A stretch of 64,000 nt of DNA from Planctomycetaceae bacterium (GTDB taxonomy: Bacteria > Planctomycetota > Planctomycetia > Planctomycetales > Planctomycetaceae), in contig PBSL01000075.1 in NCBI GenBank assembly GCA_002726205.1, positions 1 through 64,000 on the forward strand, given 5' to 3'. Position 1 is the first letter of the stretch; each line of letters opens with the position of its first letter. This document shows positions 38,863 to 48,652 of the stretch, piece after piece. The position numbers and the translations under genes were made by a program. The notes beneath the pieces are model-generated. The model was not told the origin of the DNA. It worked only from the letters and a program-made list of their open reading frames with translations, and made no database searches.

Positions 38863-40800
38863 TCATCCCAACGGAATTGCCAGTTTCGGCCCGGGCACCC
38901 GGACGTCACCGCGACGAATGGTGATCTCTGCCTGGTCAAAGTGCTCACACAACGGCACGGCAAACTTGCGGCTGATCCCCCAGGCTTCCCGTAACTGTGA
39001 CATCGTCGCCTCGCCTTGCTGCTCGAGCACGTCCCGGCAGATGTCTCGTCCTTGCTCGATCGCTTCGGGAGCAAAGAACAGGTCCTCGGAAACGGCCACG
39101 GCCAGGCCGTCCTCGACGCACAGTCGCAGCAGCGACTGGACCTGGTCCTTTGCCTGGCCAAGCTCCTCGGCAAGTTCCTTGACCGTCGGGGGTGTCATCC
39201 CGCCGACCTGAATCTGCTCGATCATCCCGTCGCGTGCGGCCCGCTGTGCCTTGGTCAACTGGACCTGTGCATCGGCCGGTCCGAGGTTGCCCGCGGCGGT
39301 GACCAGTTCTCCCGAATCGGCCAGGTAAGACAGAACCGCCTCAAGCAGCGCCGGTCGCATGATCTCGCGGCACGACGCAACCACCGTTGCTCGCGGCAGC
39401 GTCCGCCGCGGTTGCTGGCGTTGCAGTTCTTCCCGGATGGTCTTCATCACACTGCCGGCAAGTCCGGTCAAGCGTTCGCGGTGCACGGCCACCGGGCGAT
39501 CGACGGGGCCGACGGTGACAATCGTCCCGTCGTCCTTGAGTTCCTCGAGCAATTCCATGTAGCGGCGACTGCCGACACCGGCACGCCACCGTGCCGCCAG
39601 CGGGGTTTCCGGGATATCATCGAGAGTGGCCACCAGTCCCGAGAGTCGATCCCGTTCGCCGGGTTGATCCAACGCCTCGCCAGCCAACTGGAGATCACGA
39701 ACCCGTTTGCCCAGCGGAAGCCAGGGATCCAGTACGCGGCCGCCAGCCACCGTCAGTGCCGGCGACACGCGACGGAGGATGTAGCGTTGTCCGTGAGCGG
39801 CCACGATTTCCTCGGCCAACCGCAGTTCGGCATAAGCTCGCTCGCCGGGTTTGAGTTGACGCCCTTTCAGGATCACCCGCGCCGGGACCTCCCGGGTACC
39901 GATGTGCAGGTTCAACTCCATCCGATCCTTCAACTGCAACGGCGAGCTCGACAGCAGCTTCAGATCAACCAGCAGTCGGCGGGTGGGTTGCAGCAGGCCG
40001 ACGGTCGCCAGTTCGACCCCTCGTGATACCTCGTCGTTTTTCACCCCGGCAAGATTGATCGCCGTACGTTGCCTGGCCCCGGCATCGGCGGAGTCGGCCC
40101 CGTGATTTTGCACGCTGCGAACGCGAACCTCGCGCCCCTCGGGCCACAGCTCCAGTGTATCACCGGCCCGAACCTCGCCACTGACCACGCTGCCGGTGAC
40201 AATCGTCCCGTGGCCGGGAAGCGAGATCGCCCGGTCGACTGGCATCCGGAACACCGGTTCCTGCTCGGCAAGCGTCACCTGCCGAGAGACCTCGAGCAGC
40301 GTCTCCTTGAGTGACTCGATCCCCTCGCCGGTCTCCGACGACACCGGCACGATCGGGCAACCCTCCAGGAACGTGCCCGTGACAACTTCCTCGACTTCCG
40401 CCTCGACCAGTTCGACGAAGTCCTCCTCGACCAGGTCAATCTTGGTGACGGCGATCACTCCCGCCTCGATCCCCAGCAGGTCCATGATCTCCAGGTGTTC
40501 CCGCGTCTGCGGCATCACGCTGTCATCGGCGGCCACCACCAGCAGGGCGACGTTCACACCGGTGGCCCCGGCCACCATGTTCTTGACGAACCGCTCGTGG
40601 CCAGGCACGTCGATGATCCCGAACTGGAACCCCTCGGCCTGCCAGTGAGCAAAACCAAGGTCGATCGAGATCCCGCGGGCCTTCTCCTCGGGCAGGCGAT
40701 CGGTGTCAATCTCGGTCAACCGACCCACCAACCGCGTCTTGCCGTGGTCGATGTGTCCGGCGGTGCCGATCAGAATGTGCGTCAGGTCGCTGGCGGACAT
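38863..40800 (-). CDS. selB: Selenocysteine-specific elongation factor SelB
   Basis: 645-residue EF-Tu-like GTPase: G1 [12 protein letters not shown]3 DVPGHERF, G4 TKID, followed by two beta-barrel domains and C-terminal winged helices (about 400-645) that in this family bind the SECIS hairpin of selenoprotein mRNAs. Length is usual. Transcribed ahead of selA. selD and tRNA-Sec are not in the window. Confidence 0.95.
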   Translation of the reverse strand: MSASDLTHILIGTAGHIDHGKTRLVGRLTEIDTDRLPEEKARGISIDLGFAHWQAEGFQFGIIDVPGHERFVKNMVAGATGVNVALLVVAADDSVMPQTREHLEIMDLLGIEAGVIAVTKIDLVEEDFVELVEAEVEEVVTGTFLEGCPIVPVSSETGEGIESLKETLLEVSRQVTLAEQEPVFRMPVDRAISLPGHGTIVTGSVVSGEVRAGDTLELWPEGREVRVRSVQNHGADSADAGARQRTAINLAGVKNDEVSRGVELATVGLLQPTRRLLVDLKLLSSSPLQLKDRMELNLHIGTREVPARVILKGRQLKPGERAYAELRLAEEIVAAHGQRYILRRVSPALTVAGGRVLDPWLPLGKRVRDLQLAGEALDQPGERDRLSGLVATLDDIPETPLAARWRAGVGSRRYMELLEELKDDGTIVTVGPVDRPVAVHRERLTGLAGSVMKTIREELQRQQPRRTLPRATVVASCREIMRPALLEAVLSYLADSGELVTAAGNLGPADAQVQLTKAQRAARDGMIEQIQVGGMTPPTVKELAEELGQAKDQVQSLLRLCVEDGLAVAVSEDLFFAPEAIEQGRDICRDVLEQQGEATMSQLREAWGISRKFAVPLCEHFDQAEITIRRGDVRVPGPKLAIPLG

Positions 40801-40895
40801 GGGAAGGCACAGCCAAAATGAGGAACCACGTGGCGTCGCTGGATCAATCTTCGAGAATCAGCAACCATGCCGCAAGAGCCGACCAGGAGACACCG

Positions 40896-41774
40896 ATGAG
40901 CAACCGTGTTACGACCGACTACCGATACGAAAAACTGACCTGGCCGGAAATCAACGACGCCGTCGCGGCGCGGCAGGTCTGCATCCTGCCCTGCGGGGCC
41001 GTCGAACAGCATGGACACCACCTGCCCCTGGATGTCGACCTGGTTTGTCCCGGTGGAATCGCCCGTGGTTGCGGCGAGTCGATGCCCGAGAAGGTGCTGG
41101 TGCTGCCCACGATCGCCTACGGATACACCGGGCACGTGATGGACTTCCCCGGAACGATCAACACGCACTACGAAACGTTCATCCGCCAGGTGACCGACGT
41201 CACCCGCTCGCTGGCCTACCACGGTTTCAAGAAGATCATCCTGCTCAACGGCCACGGTTCGAACATGCCCAACCTCGACCTGGCCGCCCGCCGCACCAAC
41301 CTCGAAACCGATGCCGAGTGCGTGCTGGTGGCCTGGTGGAACCTGTTGACCGTCGACAAGCAATTCCTGCCGTCCTGGCGGGAAAGCAAGATCCCCGGTG
41401 GCTGCTCGCACGCGGGAGAACTCGAAACGTCGTTGTACCTCTACCTGGCCGAGGACGACGTCCGCAAGGACCGCATCAAGAGCGGTACGATCAAGATGAA
41501 CGACGAGAACAACGACTACAACTGGGTCGACCTGTTCGCCGCCGGCCCCGCCTCGCTGATCTCCTGGACCAGCAGCTACTCGGAGACCGGCGTACTCGGA
41601 GACGCGGAAAAGGGAAGCGTCGAGAAGGGGCAACGGGCTTACGAGGAAGCGGTCAGGCAACTGTGCGGCTTTGTCGATTACTTCCGCGATCGCCCCCGCG
41701 ACACCCGTCACCGCGAACAGCAACCCGAACCGTCGATGCCCATCCCCTGGAACCAACGCCACCAGATCGATTGA
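40896..41774 (+). CDS. Creatininase-family amidohydrolase
   Basis: 292 residues from ATG 40896 (AGGAGA upstream). Metal-binding motifs of the family: LPCGAVEQHGHHLPLDVD (Glu, His, Asp), LNGHGSNMPNLD and, later, the Glu of SHAGELETS. Activity could be creatininase or, commonly in bacteria, hydrolysis of a formamide or cyclic amide in cofactor metabolism. Placed seven bases ahead of aroB and divergent from selB. Confidence 0.87.
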   Translation: MSNRVTTDYRYEKLTWPEINDAVAARQVCILPCGAVEQHGHHLPLDVDLVCPGGIARGCGESMPEKVLVLPTIAYGYTGHVMDFPGTINTHYETFIRQVTDVTRSLAYHGFKKIILLNGHGSNMPNLDLAARRTNLETDAECVLVAWWNLLTVDKQFLPSWRESKIPGGCSHAGELETSLYLYLAEDDVRKDRIKSGTIKMNDENNDYNWVDLFAAGPASLISWTSSYSETGVLGDAEKGSVEKGQRAYEEAVRQLCGFVDYFRDRPRDTRHREQQPEPSMPIPWNQRHQID

Positions 41775-41781
41775 CCCGACC

Positions 41782-42867
41782 ATGCCCACCGTTCACGTCT
41801 CGCTTGCCCACCGCAGCTACGACATCCAGATTGGCTCCGGCCTGCTGGAAACAACCGCCCGTCATTGTCAGGCCTGGTGTGGTCTCGACACGCCCGGTTC
41901 GGCACTGATGGTGACCGACTCGCATCTGACCGATTTGCACGCCGCGGTGGTCCTGGCGAACCTGCAGCAGAACGGCTGGACCGTCGGGCAGCACGTGCTC
42001 GAAGCGGGCGAACCGTCGAAGTCGCTCGAGGTCGCCGCGACGATTTTCGACGCGCTGGTCGATCTGCCCGCCGACCGACAGACGCTCGTCATCGCCGTCG
42101 GCGGCGGCGTGGTCGGTGACGCGGCCGGGTTCGCGGCCGCCACCTACGCACGGGGCATCCGCTACGTACAGGTGCCGACCACGCTGCTGGCCCAGGTCGA
42201 CAGTTCGGTGGGCGGCAAGGTCGCCGTCAATCATCGCCAGGCCAAGAACCTGATCGGTGCCTTTCACCAGCCGACTGGCGTGCTGATCGACACGGCCACG
42301 CTCGAGACACTGCCCGAGCGGGATTACCGCAGCGGGCTGGCCGAGGTGATCAAGTACGGGGTGATCCTCGACGCCGACTTCTTCACCTATCTCGAACAGC
42401 ACAGCGACGAACTCAACCGCCGAGACCCCGATGTGCTGGCACACGTCGTCGCCCGCAGCTGCGAGCTGAAGGCTGAGATCGTCGAACAGGACGAGCGGGA
42501 AACGACCGGCGTGAGAGCGGTGCTCAACTACGGCCACACCTTCGCCCATGCCCACGAGACCCTGGCCGGTTACGGGGAACTGCTGCACGGCGAGGCCGTG
42601 GCGATCGGGATGATCCAGGCCAGTCGACTGGCCGAACGCCTGGACCGGATCTCGCCGGAAGTCACCGAGCGCCAGGTCCAGTTGCTGACCGCCGTCGGAC
42701 TGCCGGTCACGCCCCCCGACGGACCCGGCACGGATGAGATTCTCGCTCGAATGAAGCTCGACAAGAAAACCACCGCCGGCCAACTGCGGTTCGTACTCCC
42801 CAGCCGGATGGGGCACGTCGAACTGGTCGAGGACGTGGCAGAGGAACTGGTCCGGCAACTGGTCTAG
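41782..42867 (+). CDS. aroB: 3-Dehydroquinate synthase AroB
   Basis: Second step of the shikimate pathway: DAHP to 3-dehydroquinate, with NAD and Zn. 361 residues. Signatures: VIAVGGGVVGDAAGFAAATYARGIRYVQVPTTLLAQVDSSVGGK (NAD-binding and substrate loop), IKYGVILD, LNYGHTFAHAHE and GEAVAIGM (zinc ligands). Start ATG 41782 follows the creatininase-family stop. Its stop shares a CTAG with the convergent MFS gene. Confidence 0.95.
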   Translation: MPTVHVSLAHRSYDIQIGSGLLETTARHCQAWCGLDTPGSALMVTDSHLTDLHAAVVLANLQQNGWTVGQHVLEAGEPSKSLEVAATIFDALVDLPADRQTLVIAVGGGVVGDAAGFAAATYARGIRYVQVPTTLLAQVDSSVGGKVAVNHRQAKNLIGAFHQPTGVLIDTATLETLPERDYRSGLAEVIKYGVILDADFFTYLEQHSDELNRRDPDVLAHVVARSCELKAEIVEQDERETTGVRAVLNYGHTFAHAHETLAGYGELLHGEAVAIGMIQASRLAERLDRISPEVTERQVQLLTAVGLPVTPPDGPGTDEILARMKLDKKTTAGQLRFVLPSRMGHVELVEDVAEELVRQLV

Positions 42868-44207
42868 CCGGGTCCGTTTTCATCGCCGCGATCCGAAAGG
42901 ACCATTTCGTCACGATCGTTGGCCAGCACGGGGATCGTGCAGTTGACCAGCAGCCACGTCAGGGCGCAGGCCACGTAGGCCCCGCAGGCCACCCAGAAGA
43001 CGACCCGCCAGCCGTGGACATCGGAGATGTACCCGTAGACGGCCGGGATCCCCATGACGATGGCGCTGGCCACCGAGTTATTGAAGGCAAACACCGACGC
43101 GGTGGCCCGGCCGCCGATATCAGTAATCGTCCCCCACCGCGTCGTCAGGCTGATATCGGCGAACAACTTGACGACGAACAGCATGCCGCAGAAGGCATAG
43201 GGATCGTCGTAGAAGAAAACGATTCCGGCGGCCAGCGCGATCGCGGCCAGGAACTTGCCGGCGAAGCCGACCAGGCTGCGAACCCAGCGACGGCTGCCGG
43301 TCAGGCGAATCAGCCAGTCGTTGACATACCCGCCGACGATTCCCCCGGTGACACCACCCAGCAGCGGCAGGGCGGAGTAGATGCCCATCTCTTTGAACTT
43401 CAGCTGGTACTCGGCAACCAGGAACAGGGGGATCCAGTGAGAGTAGATGTGGTCGGCAATCGAACTGAAAGTCGAAGAGGCGTTGACCGCGACCAGGTTG
43501 AGGATCGAACGACGATCCATCTGACGAACCAGTTCGCTGATCTTCAGTGGCTTTTCCTTCTCCTGCTGCGTATTGCCGGCAACCAGGTCGGCCTCGGCCT
43601 CGTTCGCCCACGGGTGCTCGGCCGGTGAATTGCGGAACAACGCCAGGAAGACCAATCCGTGAGTGATACCGACACCGGCCAGGATGTACAGTGCCAGCTG
43701 CCACTTGACTCCCATGATCCCGATCATCACCGTCATCAGCAGCAGATTGGCCGACAGGCCGCCCAACCGACCTGCGGCCACGCCGATCCAGCCCTGGGCG
43801 GTGGTCCGGACACTCATGGGAATCCACGACCGGGTCAGGCGGCCCACCAGGGAAAACACGCCGGCCTGCCCGGCTCCCAGCAGGGCCCGGGCGGCATACA
43901 AGATCTTTATATTGGGTGCCCAGGCATGCATCGCCAGAGACACCGACCACAACAGGATCAGCCCGCCCAGCAACCAGTGCACACCGGCGACGTCTCCCCA
44001 CAACCCGGTCGGAAACTGTGCTCCGAAATAGGTCGCCCCAAACACGGCATCCATGTATCCGAGCTCGGTGTTGCTGACCTTCAGTTCCTCCTTCAGGAAC
44101 GGCTTGATCAGGGCAAACGAGTAGCGATGCAGATAGAGCAGCCAACTCGTACCGAAACCCAGCACGAAGACCATCCAGCGGACATTGGTTGGACGGTTGC
44201 CGTTCAC
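42864..44207 (-). CDS. MFS transporter (ACS/hexuronate-like), downstream paralogue
   Basis: 447 residues, about 12 spans. Family features: VRWMVFVLGFGTSWLLYLHRYSFALIKPFLKEEL at the start, GARALLGAGQAGVFSLVGRLTRSWIP-like loop, and central hydrophilic loop EAEADLVAGNTQQEKEKP. Probably takes up an organic anion or sugar acid. Its ATG overlaps the stop of the upstream MFS gene (four bases), and the two proteins align along their length, so they are recent or maintained paralogues that may form a pair. Confidence 0.85.
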   Translation of the reverse strand: MNGNRPTNVRWMVFVLGFGTSWLLYLHRYSFALIKPFLKEELKVSNTELGYMDAVFGATYFGAQFPTGLWGDVAGVHWLLGGLILLWSVSLAMHAWAPNIKILYAARALLGAGQAGVFSLVGRLTRSWIPMSVRTTAQGWIGVAAGRLGGLSANLLLMTVMIGIMGVKWQLALYILAGVGITHGLVFLALFRNSPAEHPWANEAEADLVAGNTQQEKEKPLKISELVRQMDRRSILNLVAVNASSTFSSIADHIYSHWIPLFLVAEYQLKFKEMGIYSALPLLGGVTGGIVGGYVNDWLIRLTGSRRWVRSLVGFAGKFLAAIALAAGIVFFYDDPYAFCGMLFVVKLFADISLTTRWGTITDIGGRATASVFAFNNSVASAIVMGIPAVYGYISDVHGWRVVFWVACGAYVACALTWLLVNCTIPVLANDRDEMVLSDRGDENGPG

Positions 44208-45586
44208 GCGCTCGGGTCCAGGTCAACTGGCGGGGTGTCGACCATGTCGCCACCGGGTGCCAGACGCTTCTCGAGCGACTCGGTGCAGTCGACACAGAAC
44301 CAGCACACGGCACTGATCAGGTACATCACCGCCATCGTGACAAACAGCGGGTTGTAGTCGGTCACCTTGCCGACGGTGTTCCAATCGAGGATGAGTCCGA
44401 ACATGAGCGGTGAAATGAGGCCACCGATCGAGCCGGAGGTATTGATCACGCCGAAAACGGTTGCCGAGTAGCGGCCACCCAGGTCGGTGCAGGTCCCCCA
44501 GACAGTCGGCTGGCTCCAGTCGGAAAAGAACTTGACGGCAAACAGGGCCCAGGCCGCAGCGACGCCGTCGTCCTGGGCGATCGCAACGAAGACCAGCCAG
44601 CAGGCGAGGAATTTCCCGGTGAACCCGACCAGGCTTCGCCCCCAGCGGCGGCTCCCGGTCCAGGAGATCATCAGGTCGTTGCAGACTCCGCCCAGCATGC
44701 CGCCGATCGCTCCACCCCACAGCGGCAGGCTGATCAGCCAACCGGCCTTGACCATCTCGAAGCCCTTGACGTTCAGAAAATAATCACCCATGTACAGCAC
44801 GTAGACCCCGTCGGCCCCGGCGCTCATGATCTGCTGGATCACAAAAAACAGCATGCTGCGATTCTTGAGCACGCGTCGGAACGGAAGCACGGGCGGTTCC
44901 TGCGGGTCCGGCGGTGGCGTCCCCTCGGCAATCAACGCCCGCTCGGCATCATTGACCCGACCGTCGACGGCCGGCGAGTTGCGGAACAACAGCAGGAAGA
45001 CCACTCCGTAGAGCATTCCGACGCCGCCCATCACGACCAGCGCCCACTTCCAGGTCATCCCCACCAGCCCGATCAGGACCGTCCCCAGGATGATCGACGA
45101 CATCGCCCCACCACTGCGGCCGAAGAATGTCGCCACCCAGCCCTGGACCACCGTCCGTGTCTTGACCGGAAACCACGTCTCGGTGATCTTCGAGAGCGCC
45201 GGATAGGTCCCCGCCTGGGTGGCTCCAAACGCCAACCGGACCGCGCCCAGGCCAGCCTTCGACCCCCCCACCAAGCCGTACATCGGGAACACCAGCGACC
45301 AGGCAACGATAATCACGCCCAGGAACAGGTGCGGACCCATCCAGTCGCAGACGATGCCGCTGGGAATCTGCAGCACCCCGTAGGTCGGCGTGAACAGGGT
45401 GAAGATCGCTGACAGCTCGAGGTTGTTGAAGCCGTAGTCTTCCTTCAGGAAGGGCGCGATCACGTTCCAGGTGTAGCGATGCAGGTAGAGAAACCACGAC
45501 GATCCACACGCCAGCACGAAGATCAACCAGCGAACTCCCGTGGGACGCTCGACCTCGAGAGGAGACGATTCCTGGGCCATCGACAT
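44204..45586 (-). CDS. MFS transporter (ACS/hexuronate-like), upstream paralogue
   Basis: 460 residues from ATG 45586 (an ATG two codons later is possible). The N-terminal block VRWLIFVLACGSSWFLYLHRYTWNVIAPFLKEDYG parallels the neighbouring carrier; GLGAVRLAFGATQAGTYPALSKITETWFP is the conserved loop after span 4. Substrate unknown. Translationally coupled to the second carrier. The start is about 70 bases before the end of the dihydrouridine synthase gene (45657), same strand. Confidence 0.85.
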   Translation of the reverse strand: MSMAQESSPLEVERPTGVRWLIFVLACGSSWFLYLHRYTWNVIAPFLKEDYGFNNLELSAIFTLFTPTYGVLQIPSGIVCDWMGPHLFLGVIIVAWSLVFPMYGLVGGSKAGLGAVRLAFGATQAGTYPALSKITETWFPVKTRTVVQGWVATFFGRSGGAMSSIILGTVLIGLVGMTWKWALVVMGGVGMLYGVVFLLLFRNSPAVDGRVNDAERALIAEGTPPPDPQEPPVLPFRRVLKNRSMLFFVIQQIMSAGADGVYVLYMGDYFLNVKGFEMVKAGWLISLPLWGGAIGGMLGGVCNDLMISWTGSRRWGRSLVGFTGKFLACWLVFVAIAQDDGVAAAWALFAVKFFSDWSQPTVWGTCTDLGGRYSATVFGVINTSGSIGGLISPLMFGLILDWNTVGKVTDYNPLFVTMAVMYLISAVCWFCVDCTESLEKRLAPGGDMVDTPPVDLDPSA

Positions 45587-45656
45587 CACAAGACCTGGTT
45601 GGAGACGCGTGGAAGCGGTCGCACTGTCGAATAGTCTCGGGCGGATTGCAAGCGAT

Positions 45657-46742
45657 TTACCACCGCTCGACCGGACCATTGGGTACCTTGATCAGCGCCG
45701 TCGCCACGTCGGTCTGACGGGTTCCGTGCCGCTGCCGGATTTCCTCGACGATCGTGTCGAACGCAGCGAACGACTCGAATCGCCTCAACCGGTCCTCGAG
45801 ATCCTCGGGAATCCCCAGCTTCGCCCCGTACCAGCCGGCGAATTTCCGGAATAGCTGGCAGCTGTACTCACCGTGCTGCTGGGCCATCAGGCGGAAATGC
45901 CGCACCAGAAAGTCCACCTGCTGGTCGGCCGACGGGTTCCCGTCAGCCGGATTGGCGGCCACCGCCGCTGCGATGCGGGCGAAGATCCACGGATCCAGCA
46001 TTGCGCCGCGGCCGATCGCCACCGCATCGCAGCCGGTCGTCCGTCGCATCGCGAACGCATCCCCGGGCGAACGCACATCCCCGTTGCCCACCACCGGGAT
46101 CGCCTCGACCGCCTCGACGGTCGCCCGGATTCCCTCCAGGTCCACCGACCCGGAAAAACCCTGCGCCCGGGTCCGTCCGTGCACGGTAATCGCCGCGGCG
46201 CCCACCTGTTCAAATTCCCGCGCCAGTGCCGGTGCCGTCAGCTGTTCGCGATCCCAGCCCAGCCTCATCTTGACCGAAACCGGCAACGAGACGGCCCGGA
46301 CCACCTGCGAGACCATCTCGCAGGCCCCGTCGCTGTCGCACATCAAGCGAGCCCCACCCCCGCGGCTGTTGACCTTCGCCATCGGGCAGCCCATGTTGAT
46401 GTCGACCCCCTCGTAGCCATGATCCTCGAGCCACACCGCCGCCTCGACGAGGTGATCGATTCGTCCGCTGAAGACCTGGACCGACAACGGCCGGTCATCC
46501 GGGTGCGTGGCGACCAGTTCCAGCGCCTGACGGCGACCGGAAAGCAGCGTGGTGGCCTGCACCAGGTCGGTCGTCGCCAGGCCAACGCCGCCCAGGTCAC
46601 GGATCACCCGCCGAAATGCCAGGTGCGTGTAACCGGCCAGCGGGGCCAGGAAATAGCGAGTGGGCAACCGACGCCTGCCAACCAGCAACGACGGATCGTC
46701 GTCGATCAACGGCAGACAACTCTCGGCGGCATCAACCGACAT
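45657..46742 (-). CDS. tRNA-dihydrouridine synthase family protein
   Basis: 361 residues from ATG 46742, which lies inside the end of maf (11-base overlap). FMN TIM barrel: FLAPLAGYTHLAFRRVIRDLGG, VDINMGCPMAKVNSRGGGARLM with catalytic Cys, VSVKMRLGWD, ITVHGRTRAQGFSG and VVGNGDVRSPGDA. Reduces uridine in tRNA. Which Dus class it belongs to is not clear. Confidence 0.9.
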   Translation of the reverse strand: MSVDAAESCLPLIDDDPSLLVGRRRLPTRYFLAPLAGYTHLAFRRVIRDLGGVGLATTDLVQATTLLSGRRQALELVATHPDDRPLSVQVFSGRIDHLVEAAVWLEDHGYEGVDINMGCPMAKVNSRGGGARLMCDSDGACEMVSQVVRAVSLPVSVKMRLGWDREQLTAPALAREFEQVGAAAITVHGRTRAQGFSGSVDLEGIRATVEAVEAIPVVGNGDVRSPGDAFAMRRTTGCDAVAIGRGAMLDPWIFARIAAAVAANPADGNPSADQQVDFLVRHFRLMAQQHGEYSCQLFRKFAGWYGAKLGIPEDLEDRLRRFESFAAFDTIVEEIRQRHGTRQTDVATALIKVPNGPVERW

Positions 46743-47400
46743 CAATTCCCAACTCCACAAACATCTCGGCCAGCGCTTCCAACGGCAACCCGATCACGTT
46801 GCTCAGGCTGCCCTCGATCCGATCGATAAACACCCGGGCCTCTCCCTGCACGGCATACCCGCCGGCCTTGCCCACCGACTCACCGGTCGCCAGGTACCAG
46901 TCCAGTTCAGACTCCATCCCCGCCCGGAACGTCACCTGCGATTCTACCACGCGGCTCAGAACCCGTCCCGCGCCTGTCACCAGGCAGATCGACGTGGCGG
47001 CGGTGTGCGTCCGGCCCAGATAGTACCTCAGGAACCAGTCCCGCACCGTCTGTTTCCAGTTCTCCAGTGGCGGTTGTTCCAGCACGCGAGGTGCCTCGCC
47101 GGGTTCCCCTGCCACGATCACCGTGTCGGCACAGACAATCGCCGCCATTCCCGTGGCGCGACGCTGGACGCCCAGCTGCAGGCGGACATCAACGGCCTTG
47201 GCCCGGGCAATCTCGGTCAATCGCTGCCGGATTCCCGGCCAGTCCGATACGCCTGCGAACCCGGTTTCCTCGACCGATGACGGTGGCAGGACCTCGATGT
47301 CGATCCCCCGCTCCCCCACCAGCTCCAGGAGCAACTCGTGTCGCCGGGGCGATCGGCTTCCCAGGACAATGCGTGCAGGCAGGACCCCCGGCACGGCCAC
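46732..47400 (-). CDS. maf: Maf-family nucleoside triphosphate pyrophosphatase
   Basis: 222 residues, GTG start at 47400 immediately after the upstream SGNH-hydrolase stop. Motifs: IVLGSRSPRRHELL at the N-terminus and IVCADTVIV in the middle; GGYAVQGEARVFIDRIEGSLSNVIGLPL at the C-terminus. Removes non-canonical or modified nucleotides. Two stretches between motifs (around GMAAIVCADTVIVAGEPGEAPRVLEQ and RTHTAATSICLVTGAG) are slightly divergent. Confidence 0.88.
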   Translation of the reverse strand: MAVPGVLPARIVLGSRSPRRHELLLELVGERGIDIEVLPPSSVEETGFAGVSDWPGIRQRLTEIARAKAVDVRLQLGVQRRATGMAAIVCADTVIVAGEPGEAPRVLEQPPLENWKQTVRDWFLRYYLGRTHTAATSICLVTGAGRVLSRVVESQVTFRAGMESELDWYLATGESVGKAGGYAVQGEARVFIDRIEGSLSNVIGLPLEALAEMFVELGIDVG

Positions 47401-48501
47401 TCACTCCGTCGCCTTGAGAATCGGACCCAGCACCCGGGCAAAGGCTTCGGCCTGCCGAACGAACCCGAGGTCGGTCGGGTGCGAACTGTCGACGGTCGCC
47501 TCGCCATCGTCACCGAGCAGGTGCTCGCCCTCGAGGTAGTGCAGCCCACCCACGCCGGCTTTCTTCAGGTTGTCCCAGGCCGCTTTCAACGCCCGGCGAC
47601 TGTCCAGGTTCCGCTTTCTCTTGGAAGTGACAAGGAACGAGTCGGCATAGGATCGGTCTTCGACGAGCAGAATCGGGGTCTTGGGTCGAGACTTTCGCAG
47701 CCGGTGCACGAACGGTTCGACACGGCGAGCCACCGCCCGGGCATCCATGTTCGGCAGGCAGTCGAGCACGTACACGACCGGGTCGAGCGTGGCCAGGAGA
47801 TCGGCCAACTCGATCTCCATTCGGCCGTTGCCGGAAAACCCGAGGTTGATCACCGGTCGCTCGAACCGCCGACCGAGAATGGCCGGATGCGGCATGCCCG
47901 GCCGCGAGGCACAGGCACCGTGAGTGATCGAGGTCCCGTAGAAGAGGATCGGCTTGCGGTGCGAGGCGGGACGGGCCGGCGCCTTGTCCAGCGAAGTCCC
48001 CGCGGGGGTTCCGACTTCCACCGCGGTCACCCCGTTGTACAGCGGCAGGTACAGCAGGAATTCACGGCGACCGGCCGGGATGCCCGTGACCAGTCGTACC
48101 GAGTTGGTCGGGAACTGCGTCGGTCGACCACACGCCAGCCAACGCCAGCGGCCTCGATTGTCACGGACGTACAGGTCGACACCACTGACCCCGGTGGCGG
48201 GCATGTGGGGCATCGCCAGCCGTTCACTGCGGAGTGTCCATCGGGCGTGCAACGTGGTCGCCCCGGTGACAAAACGAACACACATCCCGGCCGAATGGCG
48301 ACTGAGCGACCAGACGGGCGAGCGGACCAGTTTTTCGGCCGCCGCCGGCAGGCGATCAAAGAAGACGGAGGTCTTGTCGAAGCCACGTCCTTCAACCCCC
48401 AGTGGCTTGATGTCGTGCCACTTGATGTCCTGGGCGGTTAGCGGGACCACGAGAACGGAAAAGAAAACCGGCAACATGGCCCGGAATACTCGAATCGGCA
48501 T
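47401..48501 (-). CDS. Secreted SGNH hydrolase with N-terminal beta domain
   Basis: 366 residues from ATG 48501 (GGGGAGA upstream), signal peptide (1-23). Residues about 25-170 form a beta-sandwich; the hydrolase part shows block I LFYGTSITHGAC (Ser nucleophile in GTS), block II NLGFSGNGRME, block III LDCLPNMDA and block V VDSSHPTDLG with the Asp-His pair. Likely esterase or deacetylase on a polysaccharide. First gene of a run with maf and dus; their housekeeping roles give no clue to its substrate. Confidence 0.85.
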   Translation of the reverse strand: MPIRVFRAMLPVFFSVLVVPLTAQDIKWHDIKPLGVEGRGFDKTSVFFDRLPAAAEKLVRSPVWSLSRHSAGMCVRFVTGATTLHARWTLRSERLAMPHMPATGVSGVDLYVRDNRGRWRWLACGRPTQFPTNSVRLVTGIPAGRREFLLYLPLYNGVTAVEVGTPAGTSLDKAPARPASHRKPILFYGTSITHGACASRPGMPHPAILGRRFERPVINLGFSGNGRMEIELADLLATLDPVVYVLDCLPNMDARAVARRVEPFVHRLRKSRPKTPILLVEDRSYADSFLVTSKRKRNLDSRRALKAAWDNLKKAGVGGLHYLEGEHLLGDDGEATVDSSHPTDLGFVRQAEAFARVLGPILKATE

Positions 48502-48614
48502 CGGAATCTCCCCTGAAGTGATCCTGCCATGATAGACGGAAGGTCGGCCAACTTCAGTCTTGGACACTCTCCCCAGCGGAACGGCATGGAATTCCTCCCG
48601 TGGCGGACTGCGGT

Positions 48615-48620
48615 TAGACT
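48615..48620 (+). promoter_or_regulatory. Possible -10 element of the selenoprotein gene
   Basis: TAGACT, 32 bases before the start codon, the same hexamer seen upstream of the VWA gene. No good -35 box is visible 17 bases further upstream. Confidence 0.22.
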
Positions 48621-48652
48621 GGATGTACCACTGTCTTAACCGGGAGACCGAA

